A stretch of DNA of 36,364 bases, taken from Candidatus Rokuibacteriota bacterium. Its GTDB lineage: Bacteria > Methylomirabilota > Methylomirabilia > Rokubacteriales > CSP1-6. The notes under the pieces are model-generated. The model was not told where the DNA came from, searched no databases, and was given only the letters and a program-made list of their open reading frames with translations. The position numbers and the translations under genes were made by a program. The stretch lies in NCBI GenBank assembly GCA_016179925.1, contig JACPCG010000104.1:1-36364 (forward strand), read 5' to 3'. Of this stretch, positions 1 through 7,952 are shown piece after piece (position 1 is the first letter of the stretch; each line of letters begins with the position of its first letter).

Positions 1-1013
1 CACTCGCGGATCACCTCGAGCTGCCAGGGCGCCGCTTCCGTGCGCCGGATCTGGTGCGCGGAGTGGCAGTCGGTGCAGACGGGCGCGATCGGGTTCCCCC
101 TGGCCACGGCTAGGCCGTGGACCGACTGCGTGTACTCCCGTTGGACCCCGGCGTGGCACGTCCCGCACGTGGCGGGCACGTTCGCGCGGAACACCCTCGA
201 GGTCGGCTCGGTCCGCGGCTGGATCTCGTGGGCGCCGTGGCAGTCCGAGCAGTTGGCAGCGACGAGGAGCCCGCTCTTGCTGACCGCGCGGCCGTGGATC
301 GAGTCCATGTAGAGCTGGTACACGTTGCCGACGGCGATGTTGTGGCGCCTGGCCAGCTCGACATCGGCGTGGCACGCGGCGCAGGTGCGCGGCAGATTCA
401 GGTGATACGTGGGCGCCCGCGGGTCCGATTTGGCGAGCAGCTCGTGGGAGGTCCCGTGGCACGACCGGCAGGTGGCCGCCTCGGAGTCGCCGCGCCCCCG
501 TGACTTGCCGTGAACGCTGCCGCGGTAGGCCTCGACCTGCGTCCGGTGGCAGGCCGCGCAGCCGTCGATCGAGAGCGCGGCCGCCGGCCGGACGTCGTGG
601 GTGGAGTGGCAGGAGACGCACGTCGGCGCCGGGGCTCTCGCCGGTACCTTCCGGCTCCCGTGGGCGCCCTCGGCGAGGGCGGCGGGCACCTTGACGTGGC
701 AGTCGGCGCAGCGCACCCGCGGCAGCGCCTCGTGCGGCGCCGTCGCGGTCTTGTGGCACGCCACGCACTCGAGCCGGCCGTGCGCCGAGGCCTTCACCGC
801 CTCGTGGTCGACGAAGAGCGACGCGGGACGCCCCGGCGCGGGCGTGGAGCGCTTGAGCTCACGGTCGGCGTGGCAGGCCAGGCAGTCCTCCGCCTTCGGC
901 GCGTCCGCGGCCCACGCCGCGCCGCCCGCGAGGAGCGAGACGCCGAGCACGCAGGCGGCCGCGAGGCCGCGGGTCAGAGCCTGTGAACGAATCGCGTTGT
1001 CGAAGGGCGCCAC
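1..1013 (-). CDS. Multihaem (at least decahaem) cytochrome c, 3' end outside window
   Basis: Exported multihaem cytochrome, cut by the left window edge after about 337 codons. Ten CXXCH motifs are visible, among them CLACH, CVACH, CADCH, CVSCH, CAACH, CRSCH, CSDCH, CGTCH and CTDCH. Blocks of the type SVHG...PVCTDCHSAH resemble the NapC/c554-like multihaem proteins found beside bc-type and ferric/nitrogen respiratory complexes. The best start is GTG at 1013, which gives a signal peptide ending AAWA before ADAPK. No ATG is available, and the first 14 codons lie inside the 107-bp dispersed repeat, so the start is uncertain. It is the last visible gene of the 1-6467 operon. I infer a periplasmic or surface electron carrier taking electrons from the bc complex; the exact partner is unknown. 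Confidence 0.85.
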   Translation of the reverse strand, partial: MAPFDNAIRSQALTRGLAAACVLGVSLLAGGAAWAADAPKAEDCLACHADRELKRSTPAPGRPASLFVDHEAVKASAHGRLECVACHKTATAPHEALPRVRCADCHVKVPAALAEGAHGSRKVPARAPAPTCVSCHSTHDVRPAAALSIDGCAACHRTQVEAYRGSVHGKSRGRGDSEAATCRSCHGTSHELLAKSDPRAPTYHLNLPRTCAACHADVELARRHNIAVGNVYQLYMDSIHGRAVSKSGLLVAANCSDCHGAHEIQPRTEPTSRVFRANVPATCGTCHAGVQREYTQSVHGLAVARGNPIAPVCTDCHSAHQIRRTEAAPWQLEVIRE

Positions 1014-1079
1014 GGCTGTGCCGGGGCGCCCTGAGCGCCAGGGGGCTTGGGGGGCGCCCGGAGCCCCCCATGTACTCAG
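973..1079 (-). repeat. 107-bp dispersed repeat, copy 1
   Basis: About 90% identical to 16922-17029. On the minus strand it begins at the stop codon of the upstream trihaem cytochrome gene and runs into the decahaem gene. It contains a G-rich hairpin (GGGGGGC stem) and a second GGCGC/GCGCC hairpin, then a conserved unpaired tail reading CGACAACGCGATTCGTTCAC. The hairpin loops differ between copies while the arms stay complementary. Confidence 0.85.
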
Positions 1080-1426
1080 TTCCTGTGGCACGAATCGCAC
1101 TGATCGGCCGCGAAGACGACGGCGCCGCCCATCGTCGTCTTGCCGTCGTGACAGGCGCCGCAGAGCTTACCCTCCTGCTTGGCCAGGAGCGTGACCTTCT
1201 CGGACTGGCCCCGCTTCATCTTGAAGTGCTTCATGTGGCAGGTCGTGCACTTGTCCACCTTCGCCCTGTGCTTCTCGTGGCTGAAGGTCACCTCGCCCGG
1301 GCTCGAGTCCGCCCTGTCCATCGTGAAGTCCGGCGGCACCTTGACCTGCGCGGCGGACGGGCTCCCGGTCACGAGACCGATCCCGAGTCCGACGGCGAGC
1401 AGACCGACGATCGCGGCGGTCCTCAT
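1076..1426 (-). CDS. Trihaem c7-type cytochrome
   Basis: Small periplasmic electron carrier of 116 residues with three CXXCH sites (CTTCH, CGACH, CDSCH). A signal peptide of about 25 residues ends near SPSAAQ, followed by VTFSHEKH, where isolated His residues can serve as distal haem ligands as in the cytochrome c3/c7 family. ATG at 1426 overlaps the stop codon of the preceding dihaem gene (ATGA), indicating translational coupling. It is clearly paralogous to the protein at 2078-2440 (FTFSHEKH-type blocks, FKMK, CGACHDGKT). It probably shuttles electrons between membrane complexes and the large multihaem proteins of the same operon; this role is inferred from context. Confidence 0.88.
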   Translation of the reverse strand: MRTAAIVGLLAVGLGIGLVTGSPSAAQVKVPPDFTMDRADSSPGEVTFSHEKHRAKVDKCTTCHMKHFKMKRGQSEKVTLLAKQEGKLCGACHDGKTTMGGAVVFAADQCDSCHRN

Positions 1427-2100
1427 GGTCCGCCGCGGAGGAACCCGAGGAGGTGCGCCATCTCGTCTCCCGAGAAGCGCGGATAGAGCACGGCCAGCCG
1501 GATCGCCGCGGCCGCCATGCGGGGCGTGTGCGCCCACACCGTCGCCCCCCACGTCGCCGCCGGCGCGAGGGCTGCGCGCCGCTCGGCGAGGTCGGGGCCG
1601 ACGCGGCCGCCTTCCTTCCTGAAGCTGTGGCACTTGAGGCACCCCTTGCTCACCAGCACCACCTGCCCCCGAGCGAGATCCGGCGACGGATCGCGCTTCG
1701 GATCCGCTCCGAGGAACGCCATCAGGTCGGCCATCTCGGCGACGCCGATCTGCGGCCACGCGACGCCCTCCTGCGTGAGCGCCGTGAACATCGCCGGGGC
1801 GTGGTTCCAGAGCCGCCCCGTCAGCTCGTAGGCGCCCTGGGGTCGGCGCACCTCCTCGAGCGCGGGCCCCATGCCGCGTTGCCCGCGCGGGAGGTGGCAG
1901 CGCGCGCACTGCCGGCTCGCGAAGACCTGCTGCCCGCGCACGGCGTCGCCGGGCGCCTCGGCGGCGGCCCCACGCCCGAGCGCCGCCGCGCAGAGCGCCC
2001 CGCCGAGGACCAGCGCGCCGAGGGCTCGCGCCGGAGTCACGGGAGCGCGGGCCGGCGATCCGTGCGCGCGGATTCCCTCACTTCTTGTGGCAGATCGCAC
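1423..2100 (-). CDS. Dihaem cytochrome c with two WNH-type haem units
   Basis: Exported cytochrome with two haem sites, CARCH and CLKCH. Each unit repeats the local signature: CXXCH, then a GP[AD]L turn, then LWNHAPAM or VWAHTPRM, then a terminal helix (VAEMADLMAFL, GDEMAHLLGFL). It is therefore a two-unit, partly diverged version of the tandem cytochromes at 5280, 17074, 18588 and 33454. The ATG at 2100 gives 225 residues and overlaps the upstream gene by 23 bases. The GTG at 2040 (205 residues) gives a more ordinary signal peptide ending RGAAA, so the start is unsettled. The gene overlaps the next by four bases. Likely a periplasmic carrier for the bc complex encoded upstream. Confidence 0.85.
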   Translation of the reverse strand: MRSATRSEGIRAHGSPARAPVTPARALGALVLGGALCAAALGRGAAAEAPGDAVRGQQVFASRQCARCHLPRGQRGMGPALEEVRRPQGAYELTGRLWNHAPAMFTALTQEGVAWPQIGVAEMADLMAFLGADPKRDPSPDLARGQVVLVSKGCLKCHSFRKEGGRVGPDLAERRAALAPAATWGATVWAHTPRMAAAAIRLAVLYPRFSGDEMAHLLGFLRGGP

Positions 2101-2440
2101 AGCTCTTCTCGTCGCCGACCGCCATGGCGACCTTGTCGCCGAATTTCGTCTTCCCGTCGTGGCAGGCGCCGCACTGCTCGCCCGCCTTCATCTTGGCCAT
2201 CGTGGCCGGGCCCGTGGTCCCCTTCTTCATCTTGAAGATCTTCGTGTGACAGCCGGTGCACTTCTCGACCCTCGTCTTGTGCTTCTCGTGGCTGAAGGTG
2301 ACCTGTCCCGGGCTGTCCTTGCCCTGGTCGAAGGCGAAGTCCGCCGGGATCTTCGGCTGAGCCGCGACGGGAACGACGGCCAGAAACCAGATCGCGACGC
2401 CGCTGATGAACGCGAGCGCCCAGGACCCCATGAGTCGCAC
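2078..2440 (-). CDS. Trihaem c7-type cytochrome
   Basis: 120-residue exported cytochrome with CTGCH, CGACH and CAICH and the VTFSHEKHK block typical of class III/c7 carriers. GTG at 2440 is preceded by a strong ribosome-binding site (GAGGAGG, seven bases before the start), which favours it over the internal ATG at 2431. The signal peptide ends around VPVAAQ. Its first two haem regions align closely with the protein at 1076-1426, so the two arose by duplication, with the dihaem gene now between them. It lies directly behind cytochrome b and is the likeliest soluble electron acceptor of the bc complex; this is inference. Confidence 0.88.
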   Translation of the reverse strand: MRLMGSWALAFISGVAIWFLAVVPVAAQPKIPADFAFDQGKDSPGQVTFSHEKHKTRVEKCTGCHTKIFKMKKGTTGPATMAKMKAGEQCGACHDGKTKFGDKVAMAVGDEKSCAICHKK

Positions 2441-2462
2441 GGTCGTTCCTCCTCAGTGATGG

Positions 2463-3512
2463 TTATTTCGTCGGACTCGCCGTGTAGCCGAGGTACGTCA
2501 GCGCGAGCATGTAGACGATGATCGCGATCCCGATCCACGTGAAGAGCCGGCTCGACTCGCCGCGCGCCGCGCGCCGGTCGAGGAACGGGATGAGTAACAG
2601 GAAGAGGCCGCCCAGTCCGAAGCCGACGACGCCGACGATCTCCCCCTCGATGCCCAGGATGTAGCTCGGCAGGTACTTCAGCGTCTGGAACATGAACATG
2701 AAGTACCACTCGGGCTTGATGCCGACCGGCGCGGACGCGAACGGGTCGGCCTTCTTGCCGAGCTCCGTCGGAAAGACGTCGCGCAGCAGGAAGTTCGGGA
2801 CGAACGGCATCGTGCGCGGCGCCCCGCCACGCCGCTCCACCGCCGGCGGGACGCTCATGCCGTGCTTCTGGACCAGGAAAAGATGGAGCCCGAGGAGCGC
2901 GGTGACGAGCAGCGGCAGGACCGCCACGTGGATCCCGTAGAAGCGGGTCAGCGTCGCGCCGGTCACCTCGTCGCCGCCGCGGAGCAGCCTGAGGAGAAAT
3001 CCGCCGACCACCGGGACCGCGCCCGTGATCTCGGTGCCGACCTTCGTCGCGAAGTACGCCAGCTCGTTCCACGGCAGCAGGTACCCCGTGAAGCCGAACC
3101 CGAGCGCGATCCCGAAGAGCGCCATGCCCGAGAACCACGTGACCTCGCGCGGCGGCCGGTACGCCTTGAGGAGCAGGACGCTGAAGAGATGCACGAACAG
3201 CGTGAAGATCATGAGGTTCGCCGCCCACGCGTGGATCGAGCGGATCAGCCAGCCGAACTCGACCTCCGCCATCAGGAACTGGATGGACTCGTACGCTTCC
3301 TCGGCGCTCGGGCGGTAGTAGAAGAGCAGGAGGACGCCCGTGACCACCTGGATGATGAACAGGAAGAGCGTCATCCCGCCGAAGTAGTACCAGAGCCCGT
3401 GGCGGTGGACCGGGACCTGCTTCTTCCGCGCGAGCTTCTCGAAGTCGGCAAGACCGATGCGCTCGTCGAACCAGGTCCAGAGCCTGCCGCGGGGCGCGCC
3501 GGGCGAGCCCAT
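2463..3512 (-). CDS. Cytochrome b (b6-type N-terminal half fused to a PEWY-containing C-terminal half)
   Basis: Membrane quinol-oxidising subunit of a bc complex, 349 residues. The N-terminal part reads like cytochrome b6 ([23 protein letters not shown]). Haem b ligands are H94/H108 (13 residues between) and H195/H210 (14 between), the second spacing being that of b6f rather than mitochondrial bc1. PEWY at 267-270 marks the Qo site normally found in subunit IV, so both halves are in one short protein. The b6f cysteine that binds the extra haem cn aligns with Tyr43, so that haem is predicted absent. ATG at 3512 lies two bases past the Rieske stop codon, indicating tight coupling. Confidence in function is high; the natural quinone and acceptor are unknown. 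Confidence 0.95.
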   Translation of the reverse strand: MGSPGAPRGRLWTWFDERIGLADFEKLARKKQVPVHRHGLWYYFGGMTLFLFIIQVVTGVLLLFYYRPSAEEAYESIQFLMAEVEFGWLIRSIHAWAANLMIFTLFVHLFSVLLLKAYRPPREVTWFSGMALFGIALGFGFTGYLLPWNELAYFATKVGTEITGAVPVVGGFLLRLLRGGDEVTGATLTRFYGIHVAVLPLLVTALLGLHLFLVQKHGMSVPPAVERRGGAPRTMPFVPNFLLRDVFPTELGKKADPFASAPVGIKPEWYFMFMFQTLKYLPSYILGIEGEIVGVVGFGLGGLFLLLIPFLDRRAARGESSRLFTWIGIAIIVYMLALTYLGYTASPTK

Positions 3513-3514
3513 GC

Positions 3515-3985
3515 TCAGGCGCTCTTGCTGACGACGATCTGCGTCCCGCGCACATTGACGACGAAGCTGTCCAGCGGGCGCGGCGGCGGCCCGGCGATGT
3601 TCTGACCGCTGAGGTCGAAGTGCCCGTTGTGACACGCGCACCAGATGTGGCCGATGTCGGCGCGGTATTGCACGGTGCAGTTGAGGTGCGTGCACACGGC
3701 GGAAAATGCGCGCAGCTCGCCCGCGGGCGTCCGGACGAGGATCCCCGGCCGGTTGCCGAACTTGAAGATCTGCCCCGTGTTCGGCCTCACGTCGGCGGGC
3801 TTGACCGGCAGCGTCACGCTCGCGGCTGCAGACTCCCCGGCCTTCGGGGGAACCAAATAGCGGCCGACGGGATAGAACACCGCGACCAGGAACGCCCCCG
3901 CGCTCGTGCCGAGCAGCCAGTTGACGAAGCTCCGGCGGGTCGCCTCGGGTTCCATCGCCTCGGGTTCCAATGCGTGCTCGGCCAT
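3515..3985 (-). CDS. Rieske [2Fe-2S] protein
   Basis: 156-residue iron-sulfur subunit of the bc complex. The cluster motifs are CTHLNC (98-103) and CACH (116-119). Predicted ligands are C98, H100, C116 and H119, with C103-C118 as the disulfide. The second box continues [10 protein letters not shown] rather than the GSxY of high-potential bc1 Rieske proteins, which suggests a lower redox potential (inference). An RRSFVNWL sequence followed by a hydrophobic stretch (about 18-45) looks like a Tat-type signal anchor. ATG at 3985 follows GAGAGGAGAG. It lies between the nonahaem cytochrome and cytochrome b, the expected position for a bc-type operon. Confidence 0.95.
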   Translation of the reverse strand: MAEHALEPEAMEPEATRRSFVNWLLGTSAGAFLVAVFYPVGRYLVPPKAGESAAASVTLPVKPADVRPNTGQIFKFGNRPGILVRTPAGELRAFSAVCTHLNCTVQYRADIGHIWCACHNGHFDLSGQNIAGPPPRPLDSFVVNVRGTQIVVSKSA

Positions 3986-4002
3986 CGCTCTCCTCTCCGA
4001 TC

Positions 4003-5283
4003 TCAACCCGCGTTTCGCGACTTCGGCCGGCGCTCGATCTGCCGGATCTTGAAGACCAGCCCAGCGATCAGCACCACGATGATCGCGAGCGACACCGCGA
4101 GCCCGTTCCGGCGGAACCGGAGCTCCGCGAAGGCCCGCTCGCCGCGGGCGTGGGCCTTGGCGCTGATGGCGAGCCCCGCGTCGGCCTCCTTCTTCACCGC
4201 CTCGAGGGTGAACGCGTGCACCGCGGCGCGCGCCTTGACGATCGCGTCGTTGGCGCCGTTCAGCTCGAACCGCGCCTGGCTCACTTCCATGCCCGCATGC
4301 TCGGCCCGCTCGAGGAGCGCGCTCGCCTTGGCGTGCTCGCGCCGGAGCGAGTCGATCAGCGCCCGCATCTCGGTCGCTGTCTGGCCGCCCTTGTCGTCCG
4401 CCGCGTGACACTGGGCGCAGATCGCCCTGTCGCCGAGCCCGACCATCTCGACGCTCGCCGGCTGGATGTCGTGGTTGTTGTGGCAGGTCGCGCAGCCGGG
4501 CGCCCCCATCTGGGTGAACACCCGCGCGTGGACGCTCTTGGCGAACAGCTCCGCCATCACCGCGTGGCACTGCCCGCAGACGTTCCCCACCCAGGAGATG
4601 CCGGGCGGCGCGGCGCCATGGTTGCCGTGGCAGCTGTTGCACGTGGGCGCCGAGAGGTCCCCCTTCACCGACATCGTCTTCCAGTGGACGCTCCGCCGGT
4701 ACTTCTCGAGCTGGTCCGTGGGGATCTTGTAGCCCGCCATGTACGTCGCGTTCGCGTGACACGCCCCGCACGTCTCAGCGACCCTCAGCGGATGGATGCT
4801 CGCGGCGGGATCCGACTTCGGCTTGATCGCGTGGACGGCGTGGCAGTTCGCGCACGTCGCGACCTTCGGGTCGTCGAGCTCCCGGAGACGCCGGCCGTGC
4901 ACGCTCGTCGCGTACTCGGTCACCTGATCGACGCGCAGCGAGGGGTTGTACTGCTTCATGAACCGCGCGTCCGAGTGACAGCGCCCGCACACCTGGATGG
5001 TCTGCCGGCGCCCGGGCTTGCCGATGTACCCCTTGGCCGGGTCCATCGCCTCCATCCCGGCCGCGCGCGCGTCGCCGCCGTGGCAGGCGACACAGCCGAA
5101 GCCTTTGGCCTTGTGGATGTCGCCCTCGAACGCCTTCACGGGCTTCACCAGCCGCTCGTCGCCGATCTCGAGGTGGCAGGCGACGCAGCTCTCGCCCGGC
5201 GGCTTCGGCTGCGCGAGCGCCACGCCCGCCCAGGCCGCCAGGGCCGCGAGGACCAGCCCCGCCGGGACCAGGCGCGCCGTCAT
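4003..5283 (-). CDS. Nonahaem membrane-anchored cytochrome c with C-terminal coiled coil
   Basis: 426-residue protein taking the place of cytochrome c1/f in this bc operon. After a signal peptide (ends GVALAQ) come nine CXXCH motifs: CVACH twice, CGRCH, CANCH, CGACH, CNSCH, CGQCH, CATCH and CAQCH. TSVHGRR and RSVHWK blocks resemble c554/NapC-like multihaem proteins. After the last haem there is a charged helical segment (about 300-385) predicted to be coiled coil, then one membrane helix near 395-415 and a basic tail. ATG at 5283 overlaps the stop codon of the tetrahaem gene by four bases. I infer that it receives electrons from the Rieske protein and passes them to soluble cytochromes. Confidence 0.88.
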   Translation of the reverse strand: MTARLVPAGLVLAALAAWAGVALAQPKPPGESCVACHLEIGDERLVKPVKAFEGDIHKAKGFGCVACHGGDARAAGMEAMDPAKGYIGKPGRRQTIQVCGRCHSDARFMKQYNPSLRVDQVTEYATSVHGRRLRELDDPKVATCANCHAVHAIKPKSDPAASIHPLRVAETCGACHANATYMAGYKIPTDQLEKYRRSVHWKTMSVKGDLSAPTCNSCHGNHGAAPPGISWVGNVCGQCHAVMAELFAKSVHARVFTQMGAPGCATCHNNHDIQPASVEMVGLGDRAICAQCHAADDKGGQTATEMRALIDSLRREHAKASALLERAEHAGMEVSQARFELNGANDAIVKARAAVHAFTLEAVKKEADAGLAISAKAHARGERAFAELRFRRNGLAVSLAIIVVLIAGLVFKIRQIERRPKSRNAG

Positions 5284-6467
5284 CGCCGCTCGCCGGGGCG
5301 CCGAAGCGACAGGAGAAACGCCACGAGATCGGCCATCTCCGCGGGGCGCAGCTCCGGCCACGCCGCCTTCTCGCGGGCGAGCCTCGGGTCCTTGATGAAG
5401 GCGTGGTTCCACAGCGCCGAGAGCACGGCCGCGGGCGAGTCGAGCCCCTTCGCCCGGGCGAGATCGCCCGCGACCTTCCCGCGCTCGCCGTGGAGCCCGT
5501 GGCAGCCGAGACAGCCCTTCGACGTCGCCACCGCCGCGCCGTTCTTCGGATCACCCGCCTGCGCGAAATAGCCGACGGAGTAGAGGTAGGCGACGATGTC
5601 CGCCATCTCCTCCGGCTTGAGCTGGGGCACCGGAACGGCACGCGCCTTCATCGCGTCCATCATGGCGGGCGCCTTGTTCCACATGGCCGCCGTGAACTCA
5701 CTCAGGCTTCTGTGGAGCCCGCGCTCGGCGAGATCGGGCCCGACCCTGCCCCCCAGCCCGCCGACCGCGTGGCATTCGATGCAGCGCTTCTGGGCGAAGA
5801 GGATGCGCCCCTGGACCGGCCGGCCGGGCAACACGTAGAGCGGGCCCTGCGGCAACACGGGGGAGGCCGCGTTGATGTAGGCGATCAGGTCACGGAGGTC
5901 GGCGTCCTTGAAGGTCGGACGCGCGATCCCCTTGGCCTTCATGACCTCCGCCATCTGCGGGCCGTGGTTCCACATCGCGGTGGCGAGGTAGATCGGCGAG
6001 CCGTACTGCTTGAGGGCATCGAGAGGCGGGCCCACGACGCCGCCGACGCCGCCGACCTGATGGCAGACGACGCACCGCTTCTCACCGAAGAGCCGCCGGC
6101 CGGCATCCTCGTTCCCGCGGGGATCGAAGTAGTCGAGCGTGAAGAGGAACGCGACCAGGTCGCCGGTCTCCCGCGCGTCGAGCTGCGGCCGGGCGATGCC
6201 GAGGTCCGCCATCCGCTGCGCCATCCGCGGCGCGTGGTTCCACATCGCGGCGGCGAGATCGTAGAAGGAGCGGGGACGCGGGATGCGCGCCAGGTCCGGG
6301 CCGACCTTGCCGCCGCTCCCGCTGATCGCGTGACACTTGACGCAGCCCTTGGCGCCGAAGACACGCGAGCCGGCGAGCGGGTCCTGCGTCGGCGTGAAGA
6401 GCGGCTGGGCGGCCGAGAAACCCGGAAGCACCAGAAGCAACGCGACGATGAGGCCTGTGGGCGTCAC
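5280..6467 (-). CDS. Tetrahaem cytochrome c, four tandem WNH units
   Basis: 395-residue exported protein built from four tandem monohaem units (CVKCH, CVVCH, CIECH, CLGCH). In each, the Trp of the WN[HK] motif falls exactly 29 residues after CXXCH, as in AAMWNHAPRM, TAMWNHGPQM, AAMWNKAPAM and SALWNHAFI. Each unit closes with a helix such as ETGDLVAFLF or EEMADIVAYLY. The signal peptide ends FSAAQ and the start is GTG at 6467. It heads the bc operon and is paralogous to 17074-18171, sharing QDPLAGSRVFG and RPRSFYDLA. A periplasmic electron-transfer role is near certain from the haem sites. Which residue is the sixth iron ligand (a Met or His of the WNH motif, or another) cannot be decided from sequence. 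Confidence 0.9.
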   Translation of the reverse strand: MTPTGLIVALLLVLPGFSAAQPLFTPTQDPLAGSRVFGAKGCVKCHAISGSGGKVGPDLARIPRPRSFYDLAAAMWNHAPRMAQRMADLGIARPQLDARETGDLVAFLFTLDYFDPRGNEDAGRRLFGEKRCVVCHQVGGVGGVVGPPLDALKQYGSPIYLATAMWNHGPQMAEVMKAKGIARPTFKDADLRDLIAYINAASPVLPQGPLYVLPGRPVQGRILFAQKRCIECHAVGGLGGRVGPDLAERGLHRSLSEFTAAMWNKAPAMMDAMKARAVPVPQLKPEEMADIVAYLYSVGYFAQAGDPKNGAAVATSKGCLGCHGLHGERGKVAGDLARAKGLDSPAAVLSALWNHAFIKDPRLAREKAAWPELRPAEMADLVAFLLSLRRPGERR

Positions 6468-6506
6468 GGCGTCGCTATCCTATCCGCTCGCTTTCCGAGT
6501 TGGCAA

Positions 6507-6540
6507 ATCGCCGAGAGGGGAACGCTCCCCTCTCGGCGAT
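6507..6540 (-). terminator. Perfect 15-bp hairpin, probable terminator after 6587-7618
   Basis: Arms 6507-6521 and 6526-6540 are perfectly complementary around a four-base loop. Read on the minus strand the hairpin is followed by ATTTGCC, a short T stretch. It stands 47 bases behind the stop codon at 6587 and 40 bases before the tetrahaem gene, so it probably separates the two transcripts. Confidence 0.6.
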
Positions 6541-6586
6541 CGGTTCGGCGCGGAGTGCAGACGCACGAGCGCCGCGGCGGCCTGCG

Positions 6587-7618
6587 TTAGTCGAACACCA
6601 GCTTGAGCACGCCAGGGCTGTACGCGTGGCGGACCTGGGCGTTGTCGAAGACGGCCACGCCGAACGCGTACGGCTTCTTCAGATCGCTGAACTGGACGTC
6701 GAAGTCGCTGTTCGTCACGAGCTTGCGTGCGATCACGTGGGTCCACGCCCCGTCCTTCCAGACGGACTTCACGGCGATATCGCCGCGGTCGCCGGTGAAC
6801 GGCGCGATCACGATGCCGGGCACCTCGTCGCCGGCCTTGTACTTCGAGTCGTCGAACGCCTCCTTCTCGGCGTCCACGATCCAGTAGGGTGGCGCGGGCT
6901 TGTTGGCCGCCAGCGCGAACTTCGGCCCCTTCTTGTCGTCGCTCACGTTGTCCTTGTAGCCGCCGCCGGTCTTCGGATCGCCCTTGCGCCCGGCCTCGGG
7001 GGACTTGTCCTTGTCGTAGCGCGTGCTGTCCACGTACTGATCGTCGATCTGACCGACGGGAGCCGTGCGCACGCCCTTGAGGTGCCACATGTCGAGCAAC
7101 TCACCGGCCTTGTGCGTGTATTTGTTACCGAAGGGCTTGCCCTCGCCGGTGTGGCAGGCGTACATGCAGCCCTTCGCCTCGAAGGCGGGCGAGCTGATGT
7201 TCCAGATCATCGCCATCTTGTCTTCGTAGTACTTGTTGTTGTCACCGCCCTTGTCGTCGGGGTCCTTGAGCTTCTTCCAGGAGCCGTCGGCCTGCTTCAC
7301 CCACGGGCCTCGCCTGTAGCTCTGGGTCGCGTCCTTGTAGGACACAAGGAAGTAGATCGAGTCGCCGGCGTAGACGGAGCGGAGCGTCACCTCGGTCGAG
7401 CCGCCGGGGAGGTTCTTCCCGCCCAGGACCTTGACGGTCATCGGCTTGGCATCCTTCCAGGCGTCGCTCATCGCCGGCTCCATCGGCGGCGGAGCGCTCA
7501 CCTTCTTGGCGACGAGCACGTTCTTCTGCTGGGCGTCGAGCGCCCCGGCAGAGAGGCCGATCACCAGCCCCGCAGTCACGAGGACCGCCGCGGGGATCCA
7601 CTTCCACGAGCGTGTCAT
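6587..7618 (-). CDS. Ethylbenzene dehydrogenase gamma-like haem-binding protein
   Basis: 343-residue exported protein (signal peptide ends about ALDAQ). It resembles the haem-binding gamma-subunit family of type II DMSO-reductase enzymes (ethylbenzene dehydrogenase, chlorate and nitrate-type relatives). Visible marks are an early AWKDAKPMTV strand, the block GCMYACH with a CX3CH arrangement, then LLDMWHLKG, and a C-terminal SPGVLKLVFD strand. In characterised members the domain carries a haem b ligated by Met and Lys; the Cys residues here may or may not bind haem. ATG at 7618 follows AAAAGGAG. No matching alpha/beta dehydrogenase subunits adjoin it, so it appears to be a stand-alone or orphan gamma domain, expressed from its own promoter region and ended by the hairpin at 6507. 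Confidence 0.75.
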   Translation of the reverse strand: MTRSWKWIPAAVLVTAGLVIGLSAGALDAQQKNVLVAKKVSAPPPMEPAMSDAWKDAKPMTVKVLGGKNLPGGSTEVTLRSVYAGDSIYFLVSYKDATQSYRRGPWVKQADGSWKKLKDPDDKGGDNNKYYEDKMAMIWNISSPAFEAKGCMYACHTGEGKPFGNKYTHKAGELLDMWHLKGVRTAPVGQIDDQYVDSTRYDKDKSPEAGRKGDPKTGGGYKDNVSDDKKGPKFALAANKPAPPYWIVDAEKEAFDDSKYKAGDEVPGIVIAPFTGDRGDIAVKSVWKDGAWTHVIARKLVTNSDFDVQFSDLKKPYAFGVAVFDNAQVRHAYSPGVLKLVFD

Positions 7619-7952
7619 ACGTCGTCTCCTTTTCTAGTCCGCTTCTGGTCCGCGGGCGGTGCCAGGGCGGCGCCGCGGACGGCGCGAACGCGTACGGGTG
7701 GCCGCGTGGCCGTTGGTCTAGAAGGAGCAGGCTTTGTGGCCGGCGCGCACCTCCCAGGGCTCTTGTGATCTTGGGCACAAGGAAGGCAACGTCCATGCCA
7801 CGCCGATGGAAGCGCTAAACCCCCGGAATCTGGACACGGAGGGGGGCGGCAGGCGGCTCGTAGCGGGGCGCTCCGGCCCCCCTTGGGGCGGTCGTGCCCC
7901 ACCTGATCGGTCAGTTCAGAGGCTTGCTGCGGGGCGTGCCGCTGAACAGCGG
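7619..7952. other. 334-bp intergenic region
   Basis: No credible gene on either strand. It holds the CRP-like palindrome at 7764-7779, a palindromic CCGCTGAACAGCGG at 7939-7952 directly behind the stop codon of the upstream gene, and a GGGGC/GCCCC hairpin at 7885-7900. The two hairpins could end the upstream transcript but lack a T run. The promoter for the gamma-like gene is expected here. Confidence 0.6.
7764..7779. promoter_or_regulatory. CRP-like palindrome upstream of the gamma-like gene
   Basis: TGTGATCTTGGGCACA matches the CRP-family consensus TGTGA-N6-TCACA at nine of ten defined positions. It lies 146 bases before the ATG at 7618. The neighbouring cyclic-nucleotide-binding protein (7953-8558) has no DNA-binding domain, so any regulator acting here must be encoded elsewhere. 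Confidence 0.35.

Noticed and set aside
973-1079. Small protein encoded by the 107-bp repeat
   Set aside because: The copies differ by an indel and the possible frames do not show conserved amino-acid replacements over silent ones, while hairpins are conserved.
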